A stretch of DNA of 35,389 nt. Origin: an uncultured Corynebacterium sp. (GTDB lineage Bacteria > Actinomycetota > Actinomycetes > Mycobacteriales > Mycobacteriaceae). Under the pieces are notes generated by a model. That model was not told the origin of the DNA, made no database searches, and was given only the letters and a program-made list of their open reading frames with translations. This document shows positions 24,620 through 33,400 of this stretch, in pieces (the first letter of the stretch is position 1; the number at the start of each line of letters is the position of its first letter). Location of the stretch: positions 1 through 35,389 of the forward strand of contig NZ_CAMIHZ010000020.1 in NCBI RefSeq assembly GCF_946222305.1, read 5' to 3'. Position numbers and translations under genes: made by a program.

Positions 24620-25788
24620 CGGATCTCCTCCACTTCGGTCGTGGCGGACATGGTCTCGTAGAACTTCTGAATGGCGCGTTCGCCTTCCTCATCCTCTGGG
24701 GTGAGCCGCAGGGTGAGCTTGCCGAACGAGTGCTGCTGCAACGTTGTCACGCCACCGTGCACGATACTCACGCTGACGTGGTTGACGTCTAGGTCGGAGA
24801 CGGCACTGAAGAATCCAATGCCCTCGGCCATCGTCACCGTGAACAGGCGACCGTTGCCGGTCTGCAGCGCTTCGCTTTCCACCTGGTCGGGTGTGTTGCG
24901 CAGGGAAGTCGCCACGAAGTTCGCCGCGACATCGGTGTTGGGGTTGGAGAACACCTCGTAGACCGAGCCCTGCTCCACAACCTTGCCGCCTTGCATCACG
25001 ACAACCTGATCGGCGATCGAGCGGACAACTTCCATCTCGTGGGTAATCACCACGATCGTGATTCCCAGTTCCCGGTTCACGCGACGCAGCAGTTCCAGCA
25101 CGTCGCGAGTTGTGGATGGGTCGAGCGCGGAGGTTGCCTCGTCCGCCAACAGCAGGCTGGGGTTCGTCGCAAGCGCACGCGCAATACCCACGCGCTGCTT
25201 CTGACCACCGGACAGCTGCTCTGGGTACGCCTTGCCTTTGTCCTGCAGGCCGACGAAATCAAGGAGCTCGGCCACGCGAGCTTGCTTTTCTTTCTTATCG
25301 ACGCCCTGCAGTCCCAGCGGGTACGCCACATTCCCGGCCACGTTTCGTGACTGGAACAGGTTGAACTGCTGGAAAATCATGCCGATATTGCTGCGCAGCT
25401 TACGCATTTTGGACTCCGGCAAGCCCACGATGTCCTGACCGTCGAGCAGGATCTGACCCGAGGTGGGGCGATCGAGCCCGTTGATCTGGCGCACGAGCGT
25501 GGACTTGCCGGCACCGGAATAACCGATGATGCCCACGATGGAGCCGGCAGGGATGGAAATGTTCACGTCGTCCAGAGCCACAACTTCGCGCTTGCCTTGG
25601 TTGAAGACTTTGTGGACGTTGCGGAATTCAACGGACGTGCCGGTTTTTTGACGGTTGTCGGTGGTGGCAGCTGCGTGGGGTGCGCCAGTGGTGGAGGTGT
25701 TGGTCTCACCAGAGGTGCGTGCCGTGTTGTTGGCGCTTTCGGCGCCAACGGGGCGAGCTGCAGCGGCATTGCCGAGGTTGTCGGCCAT
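24616..25788 (-). CDS. metN: methionine ABC transporter ATPase MetN
   Basis: 390 aa. It powers methionine import with MetI and MetQ. Walker A is GYSGAGKST (89-97), the signature is LSGGQKQR, and Walker B is LLLADEATSALDP. A C-terminal NIL-type substrate-sensing domain (from about 300, MAEGIGFFSAVSDLDVNHVSVSIVHGGVTTLQ) is present. About 50 extra residues at the N-terminus, Ala/Thr/Asn-rich and probably disordered, precede the usual start near SVEFRNVHKVF. With no alternative start near that point, I keep the ATG at 25788. AGGA lies about 9 nt upstream. Confidence 0.95.
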   Translation of the reverse strand: MADNLGNAAAARPVGAESANNTARTSGETNTSTTGAPHAAATTDNRQKTGTSVEFRNVHKVFNQGKREVVALDDVNISIPAGSIVGIIGYSGAGKSTLVRQINGLDRPTSGQILLDGQDIVGLPESKMRKLRSNIGMIFQQFNLFQSRNVAGNVAYPLGLQGVDKKEKQARVAELLDFVGLQDKGKAYPEQLSGGQKQRVGIARALATNPSLLLADEATSALDPSTTRDVLELLRRVNRELGITIVVITHEMEVVRSIADQVVVMQGGKVVEQGSVYEVFSNPNTDVAANFVATSLRNTPDQVESEALQTGNGRLFTVTMAEGIGFFSAVSDLDVNHVSVSIVHGGVTTLQQHSFGKLTLRLTPEDEEGERAIQKFYETMSATTEVEEIR

Positions 25789-25808
25789 AGGAGGGTCCTA
25801 ACGTGGTG

Positions 25809-26678
25809 TTACTTCTGGGCCTTCAGCTTGTCCTGGGTGTCGGTCAGGATCTTCTCCAGCTCTGGGCCGTCCATCTTGATCTCGACGGAGGTGCCCTTGG
25901 ACTCTTCGTTCAGAGCATCCTGAACTGGCTTGGAGTGCCAGATTTCGACGAGTTTCTTGAACTCTTCCTTGTTCTGGTTCTCCTTGGTTGTCACGAAGCC
26001 GTTGATGTAAGGCTTTGCCTCGTCGGCCTTCGGATCGTCCTTGAAGATGGCGGTGTTTGGATCAATTCCAGCCTTGGACAGGAAGGAGTTGTTCACGACG
26101 GCTGGCTTGCCATCCAGGTAGGAGGTTGCGGTCTGAGCAGCGTCGACGGTGGTGACCTTGATCTTGGACTTGCCTTCGTCGATATCTGCTGGGGTTGGGG
26201 TCAGCAGGCCTTCCTTCTTCAGGGTGACCAGCTTGGCCTGAACCAGCACGTTGATGGCGCGGCCCTGGTTGGTGGAGTCATTAGGGATAACGACCTCGCC
26301 AGCCTTTTCCACGTCGGCGACGCTCTTGTGGTCCTTGAAGTACAGGGCGAGTGGGACGATCTCGGTAGCGCCGACAGGCACCAGATTCGTATCGTTACCG
26401 ACGTTGTACTCGGCTAGGAACTTCATGTGCTGGAAGTTGTTGATGTCGATCTGGCCATCCTTCAACGCCTGGTTGGGGATGTTGTAGTCGTTGAAGGAAA
26501 CGATTTCGCCCTTGATGCCGGCCTTGTCCAGCTCTTGCTGGAAGACCTGCCACTGCTTCTGGTCGGAATCGGTGGTGCCGATCTTGATGGTTTCCTCATC
26601 GTTGCCACCGCAAGCGGCCAGGCTGAAAGCAGTGGAGGCTGCCAGGATGGCTGCTAGAGCTTTGCGTCCTAGGGACAT
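25809..26678 (-). CDS. metQ: methionine-binding lipoprotein MetQ
   Basis: 289 aa. A lipoprotein signal peptide (MSLGRKALAAILAASTAFSLAAC, lipobox LAAC) anchors it outside the membrane, where it delivers methionine to MetNI. The NLPA/MetQ family core is clear: IKIGTTDSDQKQWQVF, FNDYNIPNQALKDGQIDINNFQH, VPLALYFKDHKS, VIPNDSTNQGRAINVL, AVVNNSFLSKAG. It has a strong ribosome-binding site GAGGAGAA and is first in the operon. Its place next to dnaE2 matches C. glutamicum (from memory), where metQNI is controlled by the sulfur regulator McbR. Confidence 0.96.
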   Translation of the reverse strand: MSLGRKALAAILAASTAFSLAACGGNDEETIKIGTTDSDQKQWQVFQQELDKAGIKGEIVSFNDYNIPNQALKDGQIDINNFQHMKFLAEYNVGNDTNLVPVGATEIVPLALYFKDHKSVADVEKAGEVVIPNDSTNQGRAINVLVQAKLVTLKKEGLLTPTPADIDEGKSKIKVTTVDAAQTATSYLDGKPAVVNNSFLSKAGIDPNTAIFKDDPKADEAKPYINGFVTTKENQNKEEFKKLVEIWHSKPVQDALNEESKGTSVEIKMDGPELEKILTDTQDKLKAQK

Positions 26679-26742
26679 GGTTTTCTCCTCTTAGGGTTCA
26701 AGTCGTGGTGCGACGGTTCAACGCCACGGAACTAATGCGGCT

Positions 26743-26796
26743 AAATTAACATCTGGAACGAAAGTGGACAACTTAGTCTATCCTAAGCGGTCTATC
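26743..26796 (-). promoter_or_regulatory. metQNI promoter with repeated GATAGAC upstream
   Basis: On the minus strand, -35 TTGTCC (26771-26766) and -10 TAATTT (26748-26743) are 17 bp apart. Just upstream, GATAGAC occurs twice in direct orientation (complement of 26776-26782 and 26790-26796, 14 bp apart), and CTTAG-N6-CTAAG (26772-26787) forms an inverted repeat. The corynebacterial McbR site is TAGAC-N6-GTCTA as I recall, so TAGAC half-sites are present but not in the canonical arrangement. Confidence 0.45.
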
Positions 26797-26939
26797 TTTT
26801 TGGGGGTAGTGAGGCGGCGCGGGTGTGGGGAGATGGGGTTGACCCTCGTTCATCTTTCCTACGTTCAACTCAATGGGGTATCGGCCGCACTCGAGAATCA
26901 GCGATGATCCCTAGTAAACGGAAAGCGACGGTGGGTAAT

Positions 26940-28003
26940 GGGCTCGGCTGAGCTTCAAGGCAATCGAGGAACGCTTAAAACCTCTTGTAGGGAGGGAATC
27001 TTACGACCGCAGCATCATCTTCGATTTGTTGCTTGCTTACGGCCGTTTCAAAGGAAATTTCACTCGGCTTCGAAACGGCTTGCTCAATGTGGCGCATGAT
27101 CCAGCCCATGAGGTAGCCCAAAAATATTGTCTACTTCCGAAAAACAACGCAGGACGTTCTCAAAGTATTAGAAGAATTGCGGCACGCTCCAACGGTGGTG
27201 AAATTTAGCCCCGGTTCGTGATCGTGACCGACTATCAAAACGTCATCGCTTACGACTGGGAGACAGCGGAGAACCGAACCTTCCCGCTGCGGGAGATCGG
27301 CCAGCATTTCACTTTCTTCCTTCCTTGGGCTGGAATGGAGAAAGCCCAGTACACCGCGGAATCTCACGCGGACGTCAGGGCTGCGGAAAAGATGGGCAGG
27401 CTATTTGATGAGCTTGCGGACGCTAACTCCGGCCTTTTGGGGGATCCCAATAACCGCCACGGTTTAAACGTTTTCTTCACCCGTTTGCTGTTCTGCTACT
27501 TCGCTGAGGACACGGAAATTCTTACGGAAAATCAGTTCACCAACGCAGTTGGCTGTCACACCCGAGATGATGGCTCCGATACCGCAGAGTTCATTAGGAA
27601 GCTCTTCGCGACGCTAGATAAGACTGACCCGGCCAAAAAGCCTGCGCGTCTGCGGGGATTTCCCTACATCAACGGCCGTCTTTTTCATTCCGACGCCGCG
27701 CTGACCGTCCCACGCTTCTCCCCAAAAGCTCGCGGAATGTTGATTGGGTTAGGCAAGCAGATTTGGCTGGATATTAACCCAGATTTTTTGGCTCGATGTT
27801 CCAAGCGATCGTGACGCCAGGAAAGCGATCGAATCTGGGCCAGCACTACACCTCGGTTCCGAACATCTTGAAAACTATTGAGCCGTTGTTCCTCGATGAG
27901 TTCAAGGAAGAATTCGAGGCCGCCTTCGACAACCCAAAGTGGCTTAAACGTCTACTCGACCGCATTGCGCGCATTAAGGTTTTTGACCCGGCCTGCGGTG
28001 AAG
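26940..28003 (+). pseudogene. MmeI/YeeA-type DNA methyltransferase remnant
   Basis: The conceptual protein reads SFKAIEERLKPLVGRESYD, FDLLLAYGRFKGN, then NIVYFRKTTQDVLKVLEELRHAPTVV, FVIVTDYQNVIAYD, FFLPWAGMEKAQY, RLLFCYFAEDTEI, PGKRSNLGQHYTSVPNILKTIEP and finally VFDPACG, the SAM-binding motif I of class I N6-adenine DNA methyltransferases of the MmeI/YeeA-like type. The frame breaks three times, each fitting the loss of one base in a homopolymer: the A-run at 27120-27124, the C-run at 27209-27212 and the T-run at 27784-27789. The sequence stops at motif I, so catalytic motif IV and all target recognition are gone. There is no convincing start; a stop sits just upstream in frame. The product cannot methylate DNA. 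Confidence 0.85.
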
Positions 28004-28155
28004 CGGCGCATGGGGTGCCAATAACCGGAGAGTCGGTAGTAATTCAGCTGGGCAAGCAAGCGCTCGGCGCGTGCTTGGTCGGTAATGCTCATGCCACGTG
28101 AACGCAGCAGGTCAACTTGCTCCGAGTATGTTTTGAATTGTTTGGCCTGCGCCAC
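28003..28155 (-). pseudogene. Truncated Abi_2 family abortive-infection gene
   Basis: About 50 residues of an AbiD/AbiF-type (Abi_2) N-terminus: AQAKQFKTYSEQVDLLRSRGMSI, then RAERLLAQLNYYRLSGYWHPMRR. The hallmark NYYRLSGYW is intact. The likely original start is the GTG at 28155; a longer frame opens at 28212. After HPMRR the frame runs into antisense of the methyltransferase relic, so the C-terminal ~80% of the protein is missing. It is joined tail to tail with the methyltransferase. No function is expected. Confidence 0.8.
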
Positions 28156-28342
28156 CGGCTGAACTCCGAGATCGGCATCTGAGAAAAACGAAGACCGGCC
28201 CTGGACTCCCACCTTGATGGGTAGCGGAACCGGTCATGTTAACAACCAAGCTACTTCATGAGGGCAAGCTCTCGCAACCTGAATTTTATGGGTCTGGTTA
28301 GGGATATAGCTTATTCGAAAGCCTCTCGGAAAGGAGATGATC

Positions 28343-28650
28343 GTGGGTCTTACTGATCCGCCGATGTTTACCAATGACGTGTTCGGCACTGTTCGCAGGA
28401 TCGAAACTGATGGGAAGATCTTCTTTTTGCGGACGTGACATTGCGACTGCCTTTGGCTACAAGGATCTGACCAATGCGATCAATCAGTATTGCAAGGAGG
28501 GTGGTGTTTAACCATCCCTCCGCAACCACTGGCGGTGTGTGGGAGGCTCGGTTCATTAGTGAGGGCGTCCGAGTCTGGAGGATGGCAGCTGGACCGTTGC
28601 GCCTTTTGCCGGGGGAGACCAGCATGCGGGGAGGCTGGTTCTTCCTCATT
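28343..28650 (+). pseudogene. Broken phage-type BRO-N antirepressor
   Basis: A good ribosome-binding site AAAGGAGA (28330-28337) precedes the GTG at 28343. The reading starts FTNDVFGTVRRIETDGKIFF, then needs a shift near 28428-28434 to continue CGRDIATAFGYKDLTNAINQYCKEGGV. It breaks again near 28507 and continues NHPSATTGGVWEARFISEGVRVWRMAAG. This is the BRO-N domain of prophage antirepressors (pattern NDVFG...GRDIA..GY...ISEG). Downstream the match fades around 28600-28650. It is at best a non-functional relic and points to a phage or phage-like origin of the segment. Confidence 0.75.
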
Positions 28651-28789
28651 AACGAATTGATGTGCTTTGTTGTAGAGATTCGCGAACCCAAGATCGATCG
28701 TGGGCTGGTGGAAAACGCATTGCTGGGGATATCGTGCGTTACAGGCATGGCCCAACGGGGGAAACTCGTCGACAGTTCGACATAGAATT

Positions 28790-28811
28790 AATCGGCACGT
28801 TCGTGCCGATT
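28790..28811. repeat. Inverted repeat 1 of the hipBA upstream array
   Basis: AATCGGCA, 6 bp (cgttcg), TGCCGATT: a perfect inverted repeat with 8-bp arms, extended by CG/CG of the spacer to 10-bp arms around TT. Confidence 0.85.
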
Positions 28812-28850
28812 GGGGCGCTTTGGTGGGGTCGAAGCTCATTTTGTCTGGGT

Positions 28851-28872
28851 AATAGGCATGATCGTGCCGGAT
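28851..28872. repeat. Inverted repeat 2 of the hipBA upstream array
   Basis: AATAGGCA, 6 bp (tgatcg), TGCCGGAT. GGCA/TGCC and the central GATC are symmetrical; the outer bases are less so. It starts exactly 61 bp after repeat 1. Confidence 0.75.
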
Positions 28873-28911
28873 TTAGGGTTCGGGTTGGTATTGCGTAAGG
28901 TTAACTAGAAA

Positions 28912-28933
28912 AACCGGCAAATTCCTGCCGGTT
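28912..28933. repeat. Inverted repeat 3 of the hipBA upstream array
   Basis: AACCGGCA, 6 bp (aattcc), TGCCGGTT: a perfect 8-bp-arm repeat, starting exactly 61 bp after repeat 2 and 54 bp before the hipB start. On the minus strand it is followed by TTTTTC and could also act as a leftward terminator. Confidence 0.85.
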
Positions 28934-28987
28934 GTGGTGCATGGTAGTTAGTGTGAATTTTTGTTCGGTTAATAGGTAAGTAGGTGA

Positions 28988-29206
28988 GTGGAAGTGCTGG
29001 ATCTGGCAAGTGCTGTGCGGAATCGCCGTCGTGAGCTGAACCTGACTCAAGAGGAGCTTGCGGACCTTGCGCAGGTTGCCGAACGGACGGTTCGGGCTAT
29101 TGAGGCGGGTAAGCAGACGATCCAGCTGGATAAAGCTGTGCAAGTTTTGGGCGCGATTGGGCTTGAGTTCGCGGTGCAAGTGCATGTTCCTAAGGCGCTG
29201 CGATGA
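28988..29206 (+). CDS. hipB: HipB-like antitoxin / XRE repressor
   Basis: 72 aa, a single helix-turn-helix of the XRE type: LASAVRNRRRELNLTQEELADLAQVAERTVRAIEAGKQTIQLDKAVQVLGAIGLEF. As the DNA-binding antitoxin of a HipBA pair it should neutralise HipA and repress its own operon. The short C-terminus EFAVQVHVPKALR may contact HipA. The start is the GTG at 28988; a second GTG at 28994 is equally possible, and AGGTGAG lies close by. The stop overlaps the hipA ATG (ATGA). The operators are probably the inverted repeats upstream. Confidence 0.88.
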   Translation: MEVLDLASAVRNRRRELNLTQEELADLAQVAERTVRAIEAGKQTIQLDKAVQVLGAIGLEFAVQVHVPKALR

Positions 29207-30354
29207 TTGCCAATGTATGGGCGGGGGATACTCTTGCCGCAACCATTACGAGGGATAGAACAGGAACGACCTTCCAGTACCTGGCGGAATATAAGCTTTC
29301 GGACCTTCCTGCTATAGCGACCACCCTTCCGAAAGATGCGCCGTCCATCACGTTGCCACCTGGACAGCTGCCGGCATTTTTTGCTGGGTTGTTACCAGAG
29401 GGGCGGAGGCTAAGTGCCCTAAAACGGTCGGTGAAAACTTCCGCCGATGATGATCTGGGACTGTTGTTGTCTGTCGGGGAAAATACTGTGGGAAACGTTT
29501 CAGTGCTCCCAGAGGGGAGGGAGCCGACAATCATTCCCGGCAGTGTTGATTTAAGTAATGACGGAGTGGATTTTTCCCCAGTCCTCGCTGCTGCTGGCGT
29601 AGGTGATCCGCATGCTTTAGCGGGAGTTCAAGATAAGGCTTCAGCGCGCACGATCGCAATGCCGGTTGGTGGCGAAGCTATCGTGAAACTATCCCCACCG
29701 GAGTATCCAGGACTAGTGGAAAACGAATACTCCTGCCTGCGGGCTTATCGCGCAATGCCCATGGCGAAAAAACGTGTCGTCCATGCTGATATCGTCCACG
29801 ACAAAAACGGATTGCCCGGCTTAGTTGTTCGGCGGTTCGATGGATGCTTTCCGCATAAATACCCGGTGGAAGATGCGGGCCAACTGCTCGGTATTTACCC
29901 AGCCGATAAATACAACGTCAGCTTCGAAGAAGTCTGCGAACAAGTGCTGGCAGTAGTTGCGGCTCCTAGGTTGGCGGCCCGTGATCTTATGCTCCAGCTG
30001 GCTTTTGCGTGGTTAAGCGGTAATGGGGACATGCATGCCAAAAATGTTTCAGTCATAAATAAGGGGTTCGGATACGAGTTGGCTCCCGTCTATGACATTC
30101 CCAGTACTGTTCCCTATGGTGATCGCACCCTTGCGCTCGAGGTCGGCGGAAATGAAATTGGGCTCAGTCGAAAGCGGTTTATTGCGTTGTGTGAGAACTT
30201 TGGCGTGGCGGAAAAACTAGCGAATAAGGTGGCTCATCAAGTCCTTAATGCCACGGCTGATTTGGCGAGCGTGTTGATTGAGGCCGCTGCGTTCGACGCT
30301 CGGCGAGCTCGCGATCTCACTCGCATTCTGCGTAATAGGCGACAGCATTGGTAG
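29203..30354 (+). CDS. hipA: HipA-family Ser/Thr kinase toxin
   Basis: 383 aa. HipA toxins phosphorylate a translation target (GltX in E. coli), causing growth arrest and persistence; the target here is unknown. The N-terminal coupling domain (1-100) has LPPGQLPAFFAGLLPEGRRLSAL. The kinase core has LAGVQDKAS, a catalytic loop GNGDMHAKN at 273-281 (D276, N281), and a metal-binding Asp in YDIPS (D298). All catalytic residues seen are intact. It is shorter than E. coli HipA (about 440 aa). It is coupled to hipB by a 4-nt overlap and is the only complete module in an otherwise decayed segment. Confidence 0.92.
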   Translation: MIANVWAGDTLAATITRDRTGTTFQYLAEYKLSDLPAIATTLPKDAPSITLPPGQLPAFFAGLLPEGRRLSALKRSVKTSADDDLGLLLSVGENTVGNVSVLPEGREPTIIPGSVDLSNDGVDFSPVLAAAGVGDPHALAGVQDKASARTIAMPVGGEAIVKLSPPEYPGLVENEYSCLRAYRAMPMAKKRVVHADIVHDKNGLPGLVVRRFDGCFPHKYPVEDAGQLLGIYPADKYNVSFEEVCEQVLAVVAAPRLAARDLMLQLAFAWLSGNGDMHAKNVSVINKGFGYELAPVYDIPSTVPYGDRTLALEVGGNEIGLSRKRFIALCENFGVAEKLANKVAHQVLNATADLASVLIEAAAFDARRARDLTRILRNRRQHW

Positions 30355-30377
30355 GCGAAGAAGTTACAACTCCTGAA

Positions 30378-30406
30378 TAGATCACGTGTTCTAAATCGGG
30401 TACAGT
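30378..30406 (+). promoter_or_regulatory. dnaE2 promoter with LexA-like box
   Basis: TAGATCACGTGTTCTA (30378-30393) is an inverted repeat with a single mismatch and fits the SOS-box pattern NNGAAC-N4-GTTCNN at all but a few positions. It covers the -35 region of a leaderless promoter whose -10, TACAGT (30401-30406), lies 8 nt before the GTG start. LexA binding here would block the promoter. Confidence 0.65.
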
Positions 30407-30414
30407 TTTGAACC

Positions 30415-33400
30415 GTGAGTGAGGAGACTAAGGGCCGGCCGTCCGCGCGGCGACCGCAGCCAGAAGGTAAAGCGCGCGGGTTTGGTAACCCCGCTGCGCT
30501 GAGCTGGTCTCGACTGGAACGCATCCTTTCCGGCGTGGATACCGGACCGCTCCATGCGCTCGGTGTCGCAGACGGGGTGGGCGACGGCGCTCGAGTCCAT
30601 TGGTGGGAAAAGGATCAGCGGTCTAAAACGCGTGTCGATGAGACTGCGGGGGAGGGGGCTCGTCGAGGTGTAGGCGGAGATGTTGGGCGCGCCGCTGGAG
30701 AAACTGGGAGTGTGGACGCTGCTGGCAGTGGCGGTGGTGGGGAGGATCCAAACACGGGCCACAAGGTGGCGCTACAACCGTTTGCTGAGTTGCGAAGCTG
30801 TCACGCCTACAACTTCCTCCATGGCGCTGACCAGCCAGAAGCGATGGTCGCTAAGGCGGCAGAGTTGGGGATTACGCACCTGGCGTGCCTGGATCGCGAT
30901 GGTATGTACGGGGCCGCACGCTTCGCGACGGCGGTAGCGGAACACAATGCTGGGGTGGCTAGTGCTGCCGTGAATAGCTGCGGAGAACGCAATGCTGCTG
31001 AATGTGGTTCGCACATTCACACCGTGTTTGGTGCGGAGCTCTCCCTCGCGGAAGGTAAAGGCCACCCGCTGGCAATCCTGTGCCGTCGACAGGAAGGTTA
31101 CCGGCGCTTATCCAGGCTCATCACGGAAGCCAAGATGGCGGATCGCGATAAAGACACAGTCACCTACCCGCCACTGGAGACCGTTGCCCAGCACGCCCAA
31201 GGAAACTGGATCGTCGTCATCGACCGCTACTGGGCGGAACTCGCGGAAGAATTAGTTCACCTGTTCGGTGCAGAAAACTGCGCCATCCAGTACCAGCTGA
31301 CCATGGACCCCGCCGACAGCGATTGCAATAGCCAGCTACGCCGATGCGCCCAGCGCCATCCCGGCATCCACGAATTCGCCAGTGCGGTAGCCACCTGCGC
31401 AACTCCGGCCTCCGCACGTCTCGCCGGAGTTAAAGCTGCCCTGCATGACCGGCTAGACCTGCACTCCGCTGAACCCACCAGCCACCCCACCGGGGGATCG
31501 TGGCTACGTTCACGTGCGGAGATGAAGCAGCTCGCCGGAGACTGCGAATGGCTCCACGCAGCCATCGACAACACCGTCGCGCTGGCAGAACAATGCACGT
31601 TCACGCTGAACCTGATTGCTCCGAACCTTCCGAATTACCCAGTTCCCCCGGGGCACACCGAAATGAGCTGGTTGAAAGCCCTGGTGGAAAAGGGAGGAGC
31701 GGAGCGCTATGGGCGTCGACCCAAAAAGAAAGAGTGCGGCGCGGAAACAAACACGCAAGCCAACCAGGAAACCAGCACCACAGCTGGGAGGACGAACACC
31801 GCCGCGAACGCCAAGGCATGGGAAACCATCGACCGAGAACTGCAGACCATTGAGCAACTGGGTTTCCCCGGGTACTTCCTGATCGTCTACGACATCGTGA
31901 ACTTCTGCCACACCAACGACATCTTCTGCCAGGGCAGAGGCTCGGCAGCGAACTCCGCGGTGTGCTTCGCGCTGGGGATCACGACCGTGGACGCGGTGGC
32001 GGCGGGGCTGCTGTTTGAACGATTCCTCTCGCCCGAACGCGACGGACCTCCGGACATCGACCTGGACATCGAATCCGGCCGGCGCGAAGAGGCGATCCAG
32101 TACGTCTACCGCCGCTACGGGCGAGACAACGCGGCACAGGTCGCCAACGTCATCACCTACCGGCGCAAAGGTGCTTTGCGCGATGCAGCCCGCGCGCTGG
32201 GATACGCACCAGGCCAAGTCGATGCGTGGAGCCGTGGCATCGAACCCGCCCCGGAACTGCTGCAAAACGTGGCGGACCAGCTGCGCGATCACCCGCGCCA
32301 CCTGGGTATTCACTCTGGAGGCATGGTCATCTGTGACCGCCCGATCGCCGATGTGGTTCCCACGGAATGGGCGCGCATGGAAAACCGCTCCGTGGTGCAG
32401 TGGGATAAGGACGACTGCGCAGCCGTCGGGCTGGTGAAGTTCGACCTGCTGGGGCTAGGCATGTTGGAGGCCATTCACCATGCCGTCGACCAGGTGGAGA
32501 AGCACCGCGGCCGGCGGGTGGAACTGTGGCGGCTGGACCCCGTGGAAACCGAGGTGTACGCCATGCTGGCCAAAGCCGATGCTGTGGGTGTGTTTCAGGT
32601 GGAATCCCGCGCGCAGATGAACACCTTGCCGCGGTTGAGACCCCGCACGTTCTACGACCTTGTGGTGCAGGTTGCGTTGATCCGCCCAGGGCCGATCCAA
32701 GGCGGCAGCGTGCACCCTTTCATCCGCCGTCGCAATGGGATGGAGCCCGTGACCTTCGACCATCCCAGCTTGGAGCCCGCGCTGACCCGGACCTTGGGGG
32801 TGCCACTGTTCCAGGAGCAGCTCATGCAGGTCGTGGTGGATGCCGCAGGTTTTAGCGCGGCGGAGGCCGACTCGTTGCGCCGTGCGATGGGTTCGAAACG
32901 CTCGCCGGAACGCATGGAGGCCCTGCGCCAGCGGTTTTACGATGGCCTGAAACGTACCAACGGCATCACTGGGGAAGTGGCCGATCGCCTGTGGGACAAA
33001 ATCGTCGCCTTCGCGTCCTACGGTTTCCCTGAATCCCACGCGCAGTCGTTTGCCTCGCTGGTGTATTACTCCGCATGGTTTAAGTACCACTACCCGGCGG
33101 AGTTCTGCGTGGCCCTGCTGCGTGCCCAGCCGATGGGTTTCTATTCCCCTTCGTCGCTGATCGCCGATGCGCGCCGCCACGGGGTAAAGATCCTGCCGGT
33201 GGATATCAACGCTTCCGGGGTGGAACCGGAGACGGTGGTTGCTGGTTCTTTTATGTCGACGCCCCGCGCTACGCCCGAAGCCAATCGTCCGCAGGGGGTT
33301 CACGGGCTCGGCCGTGGGACGGCCGAACCCGTGGGCGCCATTCGGCTGGGGCTTGCCTCCGTCAGCGGCATCGGGCAGGACGTCGCTGCAGCGATCGTCC

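Larger units (their letters stand above)
28651..28987. promoter_or_regulatory. Non-coding region with hipBA operator array
   Basis: No credible gene is seen. The left ~140 bp is unassigned and may continue the antirepressor decay. From 28790 it holds three related inverted repeats at 61-bp steps (listed separately) and an AATAGGTA half-site at 28971-28978, just before hipB. Confidence 0.6.

Noticed and set aside
26679..26939. SAM riboswitch upstream of metQ
   Set aside because: A promoter is found about 70 nt from the ATG, leaving a leader too short for a SAM-I aptamer, and none of its conserved core is seen.
28474..28785. 103-aa open frame as an independent gene
   Set aside because: Its first half is the out-of-frame continuation of the BRO-N relic, and it has no start signal of its own.
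28790..28933. CRISPR array (61-bp period resembles a 28-nt repeat plus a 33-nt spacer)
   Set aside because: Only the palindrome arms are alike; the 6-bp centres and flanks differ between copies, there are only three units, and no cas genes are present.
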